From contig CM022944.1 of assembly GCA_012931725.1 (NCBI GenBank), forward strand, positions 66,994,076-67,058,075: 64,000 nt of DNA. Reading direction: 5' to 3'. A program made the translations under genes and the position numbers. Below, in pieces: positions 36,626 through 48,033 of this stretch. The DNA comes from Litsea cubeba (lineage: Eukaryota > Streptophyta > Magnoliopsida > Laurales > Lauraceae). The notes below the pieces were generated by a model. It ran no database searches. It saw only the letters and a program-made list of their open reading frames with translations, and was not told the origin of the DNA. Positions within the stretch are counted from its first letter, which is position 1; each line of letters begins with the position of its first letter.

Positions 36626-36899
36626 TGGTTTGGATTTTTACGGAATGTCAATTTCAAGATTTTGGCTCAATTTGGTAGATGAGACTGGATGGTTTGATTT
36701 TTGGAAGCTCATGGGGCTTGGAATTCTCTTTTGTATGGTCGAATCAACTCAAAAGAGGCATGGAACCGTTTTTGTATGCTCTTGGTGAGAGGGATTTCTC
36801 TTTGACTAAAAGCCCAAATTTTTTTTTTTTTAGTGCCTAGGTGGTCAAACCTGGCTCATATGGGCTAACCCATGGGACCTTAAGCTTTTGAAATGGCTT

Positions 36900-37170
36900 A
36901 GATCTCATATGGTGTCATTTTTATAAAGAATATCCAAAAATATCTCCTTTGGATAGAGAATATCTAAGAATATCTTTACTTGGAGAGAATCTCTCATGTT
37001 CCCTTTATTTTGGGAGAAAATATCTCAAGATATCTTCTTTTGGGAAAGAATCTTTCATTGATCCTATCTTTTGGGAGAAAATCTCTCATTGATTTCTTTT
37101 TGGGAGAGAATCCCTCAAAATATCTTTCTTTTGGGAAAGAATCTTTCTAATTTCTTTCTTTTGGTAAGGT
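36900..37170. repeat. B1 AT-rich boxes upstream of the antisense gene
   Basis: Repeated TTTTGGGAGAAAATCTCTC-like and AAGATATCTT-like motifs, about seven to eight copies, just upstream of a TATA box. The same arrangement is at 46978-47215 in B2. Confidence 0.75.
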
Positions 37171-37224
37171 TACTAATTAGTAACACTTACTCTTTCTTCT
37201 TTCCTTCTTTGGTTTGCTCTCTTC

Positions 37225-37231
37225 TATAAAA
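37225..37231 (+). promoter_or_regulatory. TATA box of the B1 antisense PMD gene
   Basis: TATAAAA lies 123 bp upstream of the gene's ATG at 37354, in sequence conserved in B2. It faces plus, against the element's own transcript. Confidence 0.65.
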
Positions 37232-37353
37232 GCAAGGAAGAGGTTGGATCTCTTGCTCTTATTGCTTTCTTTTGCAACAATCCCAAGAGGGCTTCAAGAC
37301 CAAGAGTTCTTCTTCTTCAAGATCTTCAAGACTTTTCTTCTTCTTCTCCATCA

Positions 37354-38745
37354 ATGGCTTTAAGTAAGATTCCTTTTTCAAGAAAACCCCATTGTAGGAA
37401 AAAAGCTCTTTCTTTTTCTTTTTTGGTTTCTTTCTTTTCTTTTCTTTTTTTTTCCACGTGTTTGCTCTTTTTTTTTACATGTTTTTTTTCATGCTTTCTT
37501 TTTTTTTTTGCATGTTTTTTTTGTGTGGGCCGAACGGACAGATCCGTACGGATCTGGCTGTACGGCCACATGGCCTGTGGGCCACGGCTTGTGGGCCAGC
37601 CCCTTTTTCTATTTTTTTTTGCTGATCCTTTCTTTTTTTTTTTTAAGAAAGTTTTCTTTTTCTTCTTTTTTTCTTTCTCCCCCTTTTTTTTGAGAAAGTT
37701 TCTTTCTTCCTTTTTTTTTTCTTTTCTTTTGCTCATCATGATAATGCCCGCTTTTTTTTTGGCAAACCTAGATGTTCATGCATGCATTCTATTGTAAATT
37801 GAATTTGTAGCATGATGTGATATCATACCTGGAAGTTTTCGCAAATTTGGGAATTTGGAGCTCGCAGTGATGTTGAGCCCTTCCTGATTTTGTAGAGACT
37901 TTCAGGTTTCGAAAGTTTGGAGTTTCGGAGCTCGTAGCAATGTTGAGCCCATCTTCAAGCTTTCTATTTCTTTCAGGATAGTTCCTTTTCTTCGGAATTG
38001 CCCCGGCATCATGTCAAAATTTCGCCAGATTTTTTTTTTAGCAAAATTCTGTCATTTTGATGTTTGATCTTTTTCTTTTCCATCCTTTGCAGGTGGTTCT
38101 TCCAGAACGAACAAGGGTAAAGAGCCTGCTTCAAGCGTACCTCCTCGATCTGCTAGATCTTCTAATCCGGCCGTTCAGGAGGCCTGGGAGAAGGTCCAGT
38201 ATGTTGAGAGAAATTTGGAAGAGTGTGACTCCCTCAACAGAGATGAGATGAGGCAGTGACTGATCGCTCTCAAGGGAGAGGATTTTTATAAGATCATGGT
38301 AAGCAGTCATCCATGGGTGATGGAAGATCAGAGTGAGCCTACCTTCTTCTTTGGTGATGCTGTCCCTGATGACATGACATACCAGAGGAGATGTTTTCAG
38401 TTCTCTTTCACAGCAGATGGTGAGAAGAAGACTGTTGCTACCCGGTCGACGTTTGATCGCACCGTCTCGATCATGAGCCTTGCCCCCACATGCTCTAAGA
38501 GGGAAGATCCTCCAAGCTGGGTGAGAAGGACAAACGTAATCAAGACCGGGGTTTTTGTTGGCGGTTCTCCTGGATATGTGGAGAAGTCGCCTACTGACTT
38601 AGACATGTTGATGCCGGCTAGTGGTTACCAGGGTTCTGATTATCCATCGGTCGATTTGAGACCGGTGGGCCTTGGCATTTTCAGCGGTGATGGCAGCAAT
38701 TGGGTGAAACCTTTTCGACTTCATGGCCGTTTCAGTGCTGACTCC
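37354..38745 (+). pseudogene. B1 antisense PMD gene, truncated copy
   Basis: Exon 1 is 37354-37363 (ten bases). The intron 37364-38092 starts GTAAG and ends TTTGCAG and is very T-rich. Exon 2 runs from 38093. The spliced frame agrees with B2 codon by codon. Codon 59 is TGA at 38257-38259 where B2 has CGA. Codon 83 is CAG where B2 has a stop. A 9-base in-frame length difference follows. The frame is then open to 38745, where C4 inserted; the remainder should lie outside the window. The protein block TFFFGDAVPDDMTYQRR is almost unchanged from B2. An apparent 147-residue ORF over the intron is low-complexity artefact. Confidence 0.8.
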
Positions 38746-40769
38746 TGAAAAAAACTGCGATTCAGATCTGGACATCACTAGGGGAAGACGTCCATGGCTG
38801 ATTTGTAGCAAAACAGATTTTAAAAAATCTGATCTGGGCAGCACAGATCAGCCATATAGATCGCATAAAAACTCCACGGATTCATGACCAACAAGTGTAT
38901 AATTAAAGGAGATTCAAGAAGACTATTACCTTGATCATATGTAGGCTTCAAATCTCTGAAATAAAAGATCCAAAGGGCTGAACTCAGACTTGCAATTAGC
39001 AAACAACTTGCTGGAATTTTCTGTAGTAGAAGTGCTTTTGATCTTCTTCTCTATTTCACTTCCAAATCTGATTGGCTAAGATGGTGGGATCTTAATCTAG
39101 ATTTCTAGATGGGTTTTGAGAACTTTTTTCTATGGAAAAACCTCAGACCTGAAACTCTCTTCAATGAAGAAGAAAAGAGGGCTGGACGTGTGGAATAGGG
39201 GATTTTTTTCTTATGGACGTCCAAGGGGGGGAAGCTTCCTCCTTTTATTGAAAACTTTGGGATTCCTTTCCCTAAAAGCTATCTCTTCTAATTCTCATAG
39301 ATGTCCTAAAAGGAAAGTATAATCTAAAGATTTATTTCCTTTTAGAAACACTCCAATTAGAAAAGGAAACTAAAGGAACATCTCACAAACTTTAGCAATT
39401 AGTAATCTTAGTTGCACAACAGTTACTAATTTAAGTTTCTAATTCAAAACGGAAACTTTACTATAGGAATACTAATCCAAAGAGGAATCCAACCTTCCAA
39501 GTAGAGAGACGTACTCAAAGTTGGAAACCTCACCTATGGAATTCCCATTATGGACGTCCCACATAAAATAATGCACACCATGGCCCACAAATAATTTATC
39601 TAGAATTAAATTCATGTATGCCATTAAAGGCCTATTTGAATTTAAACTCAAAATTATTTTTCCACTAAAATAATTCAACCATATTCATCTAAACAATTTA
39701 GGAAACCTTGCCAATCTAGGAAAGTGACTAGAGATGGGACCAAAAGACATATTTGCCCTTGGCTCCCAAAATGACCAAAATGTCTATGTAAACCCATAGC
39801 AACATTAAGACCATTTTAACCTCAACTCATTCCACTAAAGAGTTATGGTTGAACTCCAGGGACAAATATTTAATATGATATTAAGCTAGTCAGAAAGTGA
39901 TAGTTGTCTTCGACCTACTAAGTGAAATGACCTAAATGCCCCTCTATGTAACATCCATAATCAAGTCAGGTTATCCGATGTACTATCAACCTTCTCGATT
40001 ACATCTAAACCTTAAAACTTCATATCCTTAACTTAATCATTATCCGGATATCATTCTCTTGGTCCAGGGAGTGACCCACAAGTTCAATATCCATATGGAA
40101 CATCCATATACTAAGATCTTAGATTTTGATGATTAATCAGATAATTCTAAGGGGACGATCATTCCATCATTAGATGGCATAGATTCTTTATTGCATCTGC
40201 ACGTCCCAACTAATCAATTCCGAGTAACCAAAACACAGAGCTGTTGACCCATAAAAAGAATCTCACCCACAGTGAATTAAAGCACAAGAACTTCACTTCG
40301 TCAGTTCATCCACAAATGCTCAAGATTAAGAGCACTGGTCACTCAGTAGCATGAGGTGACTTGATCTCTCTCAGTGATAGTACTATTTTAGAGATCATAC
40401 TTACAATGGTCATGTTCAATGCATTGCATATGCACTAATGAAATAAATTCGGGAAAGTCCTCCCACGACTTAGGTAAGTCACCCTGAATACAAGAGAGTC
40501 TCTCACTATAACTTATACCAAGATGAAGTGCCCAACTCCATCTTTCAGTTATAAACAATTTTATTGTTTCCAGTGTCCATGAGTCAGACCTATCTGTGTG
40601 TAGCCACTACACACCTAATTCATTTACTAGAAACAATGGGCCTTACACAACCATACATATATACATGTTTAAAGAGAAAATAGTCATTCCATTAAATAAC
40701 CAGTAAATATCCAGTAACAAAAGATGAGAGTGCAGCTAGTGGGCTTTAGGGCATACACCAATCCCAACA
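38746..40769 (-). mobile_element. C4 3' LTR
   Basis: 2024 bp, TGAAAAAAACTGCG to CCAATCCCAACA in plus coordinates. The TATA region is degraded (TTTTATTG near 39240). The polypurine tract on minus follows at 40770-40783. Confidence 0.92.
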
Positions 40770-40783
40770 AACTCCCACTTGCA

Positions 40784-43666
40784 CTAAAGATCACTACTTC
40801 CTAACCTAACACCGATAGACTCAACATGAGAAGTAAAGACTTTCTCAGTAAGAGTCTTAGTGAATGGGTCAGCTAAGTTATTTGCTGAGGCAATCTGCTC
40901 CACCACTATTTCTCCATCTTGAATGAATTCCCAGATCAAGTGGTACTTTCTCTAAATGTGCTTGCCTTTCTTGTGATTCCTGGGCTCTTTGCACTGTGCT
41001 ACAGCACCAGTGTTATCACAATACATGATAATCGGTTTTTGCACTGCAGGAACAACTCCTAATTCCAATAGGAATTTTTTGAGCCATACTGCTTCCTTCG
41101 CAGCTTTCGATGCCGCCACAGATTCCATGGTAGAATCAACAGTAAAGGATTACTTGATACTCCTCCATGATATAGCCCCTCCTGACAGACTAAAGACGTA
41201 TCCTGAAGTAGACTTTCTGGCATCTCTATCAGATTGGAAATCAGTATCTATATACGCCAAAGGCGTTAGATCATCTACTCGATAGGTTAGCATATAATCT
41301 TTCATTCTCTAAAGATACTTGAATATATGCTTAACAGCTGTCCAATGCATGGGTCCAGGGTTTGACTGATATCTGCTAACCATACCAACGGTAAAGTAAA
41401 TATCTAGTCTAGTACATAACATAGTATACATGAGGCTTCCAACAACGGATGCATATGGAACTCTCCTCATGCTCTCTATCTCTTCAGATGTCTTTGGACA
41501 TTGATCTCGAGACAGTGGTACTCCATGTCTAGAAGGTAGCAAGCCCTTCTTGGAGTCATGCATGTTAAACTTGACCAATATCTTCTCAATATATGAAGAT
41601 TGGGATAAAGATAACATCTTATTCTTGCGATCACGCAAAAGCTTGATCCCTAAGATATAGTTGGCCTCACCTAAATCCTTCATCTGAAATCGAGAGGATA
41701 ACCAAACCTTTGTGGATGACAATATACCCACATCATTTCCAATGAGCAATATGTCATCTACATACAGAACTAAAAATGCAACTGCTTTTCTACTTCCTTT
41801 CTTATACACACATGGTTCATCAATGTTTTGATCAAAGCCAAAAGATTTGACTGCCTGATTAAACTTGATGTTTCATGCTCTAGATGCTTGCTTAAGTCCA
41901 TAAATGGACTTTTAAGTTTACAAACCATGTTATCTTGCCACTAGCAATGAAACCCTCTGGTTGCATCATATGGATGCATTCGTCAAGACTTCCATTAAGA
42001 AAAGCTGTCTTGACATCCATCTGCCATATCTCATAGTCATAATGACATGCGTTGGCCAAGAGAATCCTTATGGACTTAAGCATAGCCACTGGTGAAAAGG
42101 TTTCCTAATAATCGATACCCTCTTTTTGAGTACATCCTTTCGCCACCAGTCTTGCTTTGAAGGTTTCCACCTTCCAATCCACTCCTCTCTTCCTCTTGTA
42201 GATCCACTTGCACCCTATGGGTTTAATCCCTTCAGGTGCATCTACAAGTTCCCAGACTTGATTGGAATACAAAGAATCTATTTCAGATTTCATCGCTTGC
42301 TGCCACATGTCAGCATCTATATCCGTTACTGCTTCATCATAACTAGTAGGATCCTCAACCAGATCTTCAGAGTCTCTCTTAAAAGACACTCCTAGATATC
42401 TTTCTGGCTGTCTAGAAATTCTCCCACTACGACGAGGCTCCGGAGTGTTAAAAGGAATATCTTGTTCATCTACTGTCTCAGGATCTGGTACAGATGTTAT
42501 AAGAGATCCCGGAAGAATCTCTTCAAGGGTTTCTTTACAACTAAGCTCTTGGTACATCATACAATCATCCTCCAAGTACCTAGCATGAGTGTTGATAAGC
42601 ACTTTTTGCTCCTTTGGATGATAAAAGATGCCACCTCTCGTTCCCTTAGGATACCCAATGAAGTAGCACATTTCCGATCTGGGTTCCAGCTTGGTAGCTT
42701 TATCATTCAGCACATAGGCTGGACAACCCCAAATGTGGATGTCTTAAACTGGGTTTTCGACTTGTCCACATTTCTTGCGGTGTCCTAGGCACTGATTTAG
42801 AAGGTACCAGATTTAAAATGTATGCTACTGCTTCCAGGGCATATCCCCAAAAAGATATGGGTAGGGTTGCATGACTCATCATGGATTTTACCATATCAAG
42901 AAGGGAACGATTTCTTCTCTCTGCTACACCATTTTGCTAGGGTGTACCCGGTGCAGACAACTGAGACACAATCCCATGTTGTGTGAGGTACTCTTTGAAC
43001 TCACCTAGGAGGTAGTCGCCACCTCGATCAGATCGAAGGGCTTTGATATGTTTCCCTAGTTGTAACTCCGCCTCAGCCTTGAATTGCTTGAACTTATCAA
43101 ACGCCTCAGACTTGCATCGCATTAAGTACACATATCCATAGAGTAATCATCAGTGAAGGTGATGTAATACTCATACCCTCCTCGAGCCGGTTTGTTCATA
43201 GGACCACACACATCAGTGTGAATCAATTCTAACAACTCCTTTGACCTTAGTCTCTTTCCAGAGAATGACCTTTTGGTCATCTTTCCCTTGAGACAAGATT
43301 CGCACTGAGGAAAAGGTTCAAAATCTAATGAGCTCGGAGGCCCATCTTTTGCCAACCTCTAAATCCATTTTAGGTTAATGTGACCCAAACGTAAGTGCCA
43401 AAGATATGTGTCATTGATTGAAGATACCTTCCTTTTAAGGGAAGTTGAGTTTTCTTGTTGTACATTGTGCAGTGTGGGGGCAATAGGATATATATAAAAT
43501 AAGTTGTCATACATTCTACCGGAACATATAATATTTCCATCTCTACTGATATCAACACCAGAATGGAAGGAAACTGAATAATTAAATTCAATGAGTCTAG
43601 AAACTGAAATTAAATTCTTCCTCATGTCCGGAACATAGAAAACATTATTTAAAACAAATATCCTAT
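40784..43666 (-). pseudogene. C4 pol fragment, heavily degraded
   Basis: From the RNase H end (stop at 40784-40786) through RT (YVDD near 41755), the integrase core (HTDVCGP near 43215) and pre-integrase zinc site to the protease C-terminus (YVPDMRKN near 43620). At least seven frame or stop interruptions, including losses near 41910 and 43130. No gag is left. Confidence 0.9.
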
Positions 43667-46227
43667 TGATGGACCGCGCTCCTGCTCGGTTCTACCGAGG
43701 TCGGCGGACGTGGGAGTCCGTCGGGTCCGACCATTTCGTAACCGGGGGGCAAGGGCGTGCATCAACATTTCTTTTTTTGTGTGGGTGTGCCAGATTTTCT
43801 ATTTTACTTGGAATTGCAAGTGGTGATCCGGAGATCAACCTTCACAAGTAAAAAGGAAATCAACTTCTTTCAAGTTTTCCATTGCACATATATTTAAGAA
43901 AAGAGACATTTTCTTAGTTTGCCATGAAAGGCGATTTTTTTGGCATTTATAGCCGATTTTGGCGTTTATAGCCGATTTTTGGCGTTTATAGCCGATTTTC
44001 AATCCTTATCAATAATGAAAGACAAGAGTTGTGATTTTTGTCTCTTTTGAAAAAATACAAACTACAATGAAAAGCAAGAAAAGGAGGATCTAACTTCTCA
44101 GGAGATTGTGGGGGACCCGTTTAGATTGACGGTTGCAAGCCATATGTGGGCTTCGCCATCATCCATGCAGATGAGAACAGAGGATGCTATTGATTCGCTT
44201 GGCTTGACTATAACCTCAGGTTTTTAGAGAACAAAGACCAAAAGAAGGTCCTATGTCCAATAAAAAGCCGAGTAGACGGGCTTGAAAAGCCATGTCTAAG
44301 CCATTGGCGGCAGAAGGAGAAGGCAAGGACCTTGGGGGGGTACCCCCCAAGGGACTTTTGTCACCTTATAGCGGTGGTCGGTGTAGGATTTCCGCAGAGT
44401 TTTCTCTCTTAGATTTCTGATGCCTCTTTCTGTCTGAGTTTCCGGATTTTCTGCAGTCTATTGTCTATGTGTCTGCTGTTGTTTCTTCTTGGAGAGCTCT
44501 CTTATTTATAGGCTTTTAGGTAGCCATTTAGGAGGGTTTATGAGCCTTGATTGTCAAAAAGCTACATATAGGGAGGAGTTACAAAATTGAATTCTTTATT
44601 TTGTAACTCCTTTTTCTTGGCTTCTGATTGGCCAGAGGAGATTGAGGGCATTTAATCGCCTTTAATCGCCATGATGGGAGGAGTTTCATGGGTTAAATGC
44701 CATGAATCTCTTGACTTGTAACTCCCGGATGCTTGCTTCTGATTGGTCCGTCCAAAGAAATGGATTAATGACTATAATAAAGCTAGTCAATTAATCGCAT
44801 TAAGTGGTCGCCGAGCATCTGAAGAGTCGCGGGCCATGCCGTGTCTTTTGGGATTCTTCTGGCGATGATCATCGATGGATCTTCATGTAGATCGACATCG
44901 GATGACCATGTAATTTCAGGTGTTTGTTGCCAACAGCAGGTCAGTGCCATCTGTCCTGTCGATTTCTCGATCGGTCGGGTAGAAAGCACACTTTTTTTGG
45001 TTGACCGGGTGGCGATCAATATTGTTTTCGATACTCTTGATGATTGACCCGTGTTTTGGACGGATGTCAGAGGATTTGGTGTCTCAAAAGTATGAATTTT
45101 GGAAAATACCAGAGGCTGGGTGCTTCGAATCGCGAAAAAACGGCGAAAACTGGGGTTTCCGGGGCGTTTCCGGCGACCCTGGGCTCCAGGGTCGCCTGCG
45201 ACCCTGGGGGGGTTTTCCCCCTTTTTGTCCCGTTTTGTGTCCGTTTTTGCTGTTTTTCGATTCTTTTTTCTTCTGTATTTTTCCTTGACATTTTTGACCA
45301 TTTATTGGCCTGATTTCCCTGTAGGAAACCTGATGAGAATCCTTGCATTTTATTTTGCAAAGTTTCCAATTTCCTGAGAAAGCCGAAGACTTTGTCGCGC
45401 AGAGTTGCCGATTTTCCGTCAGAAGCTGAAACTAGGTCAAACGATGTCGGAATGACCTGAAATTTGGTGTGAAGCCTCTTGAGCAATAAATAAGACCAAC
45501 ATAGGATTTTTTTTTAGTTTTGAAGCCGTTTGGGGTCCTATCACCAGTAGACTCGCTTTTGTCGCGATGAAGATGTCGCGGTTTGATGTGCGGTCAACTG
45601 ATGTCCGATTGACTTGAAATTTGACAGGGAACCTATTGGAGTCATATTAAGATGATCCATAGGCTCTGTCTTGGAAACCATGGTCCTGGAGAGCTTTGCC
45701 GCCGAGAGGCCTGATTTGGCTTCCGAGCGTCAAACTATGGTCAAATGTTGTCGAAATGACCTGAAATTTGACGTGTAGCCCTTTATAAGCATTTTGAAGC
45801 CGTCCATGTGCTCTATCTGATGAGTAATGGCCGCGGTGGTTATCGCCGTCGAGAGGCTTGATTTAGCTGTTCGAGGGTTGATGTAGGGTCAAACGTTGTC
45901 GGTTTGACTCGGAACTTGACGTGGAGCCTTTTGGAAGTATTTTGAGACCATCCATCGGCTCTGATCGAAGATTTGGTGTCTCTGATGCTTTCGCCGCCGG
46001 GAGCTCCTTTTCGGCTGTCGGAGAAGCGAAGTTAGGCCAAATGATTTTGAAATGGCCTGAAACTTCTTGTGTACTCCTCTTTTGGCTGTATTGAAGGATC
46101 TTGCACTTTTTGTTTGTTCTGACAAGATTTGATTTTTTGGAAGTAGCATTGCCTATTTATGGCAGGTTGCGACTTCATGTAGCTCTTTCGATCTTGAAGA
46201 GGCAAAGTGACATTTTTGGTGTCAACA
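43667..46227 (-). mobile_element. B2 3' LTR (Tat-like Gypsy), minus sense
   Basis: 2561 bp from TGATGGACCG (plus) to GGTGTCAACA. The left boundary is certain because it abruptly replaces C4 sequence that is continuous in C3 (CCTATT then ACATGG). TATAAATA lies at 44503-44510 on minus. Three GGCGTTTATAGCC units lie near 43940-44000. A perfect GC-rich palindrome lies at 45173-45195 with a 3-base spacer. Confidence 0.93.
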
Positions 46228-46243
46228 AATGCCCCCTCGAGGT
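46228..46243 (-). other. B2 polypurine tract
   Basis: On minus, ACCTCGAGGGGGCATT abuts the LTR TG. As in B1, it sets element orientation as minus. Confidence 0.87.
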
Positions 46244-46450
46244 ACAGCGACGAGTTGCTTATCATTGGTAGTCGATGTGCCTCGAAGAGATTTTTGAAGG
46301 AGAGCGTGTGACTGGACCAAGAGTCTTTGAGCAGTCCCTTTTTTTTGTATTTGTAGCCTTTTGAGCTTCCAGGGGAATTTTATGGTAGTGAAAAGGATCA
46401 CGTACCATCTCGAGGCAAAGTTTTGAAGATGACATCAAGGATGTGGATAT

Positions 46451-46673
46451 GGGTTTTGACCTTGTGACCTAACAGGCTGTATGTGGCAGGTTAGGGGGTC
46501 GGGTTTGGTTTTGATCGTGTGACCCAACAAGCTGTATGTGGAATGTTGGGGGATCAATTTGGGTTTTGATCTTGTAACCTAACAGGCTATATGTGGCAAG
46601 TTAGGGGATTAGGTTTTGATTTTTGGTTTTGGTCTTGTGACCTAACAAGCTGTATGTGGCAAGTTAGGGGACC
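46451..46673. repeat. B2 hairpin repeat array (four units)
   Basis: Arms lie at 46468-46473/46490-46495 (CCTAAC/GTTAGG), 46523-46528/46545-46550 (CCCAAC/GTTGGG), 46578-46583/46600-46605 and 46641-46646/46663-46668. Loops contain a conserved CTRTATGTGG. Unit 2 changes both arms so that pairing is kept. Confidence 0.85.
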
Positions 46674-46977
46674 AGGTTTTGGTTTGGATTTTTGTGGAAT
46701 GTCAATTTCAAGATTTTGGCTCAATTTGGTATATGAGGCTGGATGGTTTGATTTTTGGAAGCTCATGGGGCTTGGGATTTTCTTTGTATGGTCCAATCAA
46801 CTCAAAAGAGGCATGGAACCATTTTTGTATGCTCTTGGTAAGAGGGATTTCTCTTTGACTAAAAGCCCAAATTTTTTTTTTTTTCAAGTGCCTAGGTGGT
46901 CAAACCTGGCTCATATGGGCTAACCCATGGGACCTTAAGCTTTTGAAATGGCTTAGATCTCATATGGTATCATTTTT

Positions 46978-47215
46978 GTAAAGAATATCCAAAAATATCT
47001 CATTTGGATAGAGAATATCTAAGAATATCTTTACTTGGAGAGAATCTCTCATATTCCCTTTATTTTGGGATAGGATATCTCAAGATATCTTTCTTTTGGG
47101 AAAGAATCCTTCATGGATCCTATCTATTGGGAGAAAATCTCTCATTGATTTCTTTTTGGGAGAAAATCCTTCAAGATATCTTTCTTTTGGGAAAGAATCT
47201 TTCTAATCTCTTTCT
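46978..47215. repeat. B2 AT-rich boxes upstream of the antisense gene
   Basis: Imperfect repeats of TTTTGGGAAAGAATC and AAGATATCTTTC type, many locally palindromic, ending 67 bp before the TATA box. They could bind regulators; no known site is identified. Confidence 0.7.
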
Positions 47216-47281
47216 TTTGGTAAGGTTACTAATTAGTAATACTTAACTCTTTCTTCTTTCCTTCTTTGGTTTGCTCTCTTC

Positions 47282-47288
47282 TATAAAA
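47282..47288 (+). promoter_or_regulatory. TATA box of the B2 antisense PMD gene
   Basis: TATAAAA, 123 bp upstream of the ATG at 47411. It is conserved in B1 at the same distance. It drives plus-strand transcription opposite to pol (inference). Confidence 0.65.
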
Positions 47289-47420
47289 GCAAGGAGGAGG
47301 TTGGATCTCTTGCTCTTATTACTTTCTTTTGCAATAATCTCAAGAGGGCTTCAAGACCAAGAGTTCTTCTTCTTCAAGATCTTCAAGACTTTTCTTCTTC
47401 TTCTCCATCAATGGCTTCAA

Positions 47421-48033
47421 GTAAGTTCCCTTTTTTTTTTAAGAAAACTCCATTGTAGGAAAAAAAAAAGTTCTTTCTTTTTTTTGTTTCTTTCTTTTCT
47501 TTTCTTTTTTTTTCCACGTGTTTGCTTCCCTTTATTTTTTTACACGTTTTTTTTTTTTTTTGCTTTCTTCTTTTCTTCTTTTTTTTTTTTTTTGCATGTG
47601 TTTTTTTTTGTGGGCCGTACGGATCTGGCCATACGGCCACGTGGCCTGTGGGCCATCCCCTTTTTTTTGTTTTCTTTCCCTTTTTTTTTTTTAAGAAAGT
47701 TTCTTTTCTTTTTTTTTCTCTTTTTTTTTGTTTTCTTTTGCTCATCATGATAATGCCCCTTTTTTTTTGGCAAACCTAGATGTTCATGCATGCATTTAAT
47801 TGTAAATTAAATTTGTAGCATGATGTGATAGCATACCTGAAAGTTTTCGCAAATTTGGGAATTTGGAGCTCGCAGCGATGTTGAGCCCATCTTCAAGCTT
47901 TCTATTTCTTTCGGGATAATTCCTTTTCTTCGGAATTGCCCCGTCATCATGTCAAAATTTTGCCAAATTTTTTTTTTTTTAGCGAGATTCTGTCATTTTG
48001 ATGTTTGATCTTTTTCTTTTCCATCCTTTGCAG
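47421..48033 (+). other. Intron 1 of the B2 PMD gene
   Basis: GTAAGT at the 5' side, TTTGCAG at the 3' side, 613 bp, strongly T-rich with long T runs. Splicing joins ATGGCTTCAA to GTGGTTCC and gives a frame consistent with B1. The B1 intron (37364-38092) has the same borders and is 729 bp. Confidence 0.75.

Larger units (their letters stand above)
38746..43666 (-). mobile_element. Copia C4, truncated by B2
   Basis: Minus orientation. The 3' LTR and about 2.9 kb of internal sequence are present. The internal part stops in the protease region at 43666, where the B2 LTR begins in mid-sequence. The missing 5' part should resume beyond the far LTR of B2. Left flank ACTCC (38741-38745) is the expected target duplication. 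It is the most diverged of the four Copia copies. Confidence 0.92.

Noticed and set aside
37354..37797. 147-residue plus-strand ORF
   Set aside because: Beyond its first ten bases it lies in a T-rich intron and is low-complexity Phe/Ser/Leu with no conservation of frame in B2.
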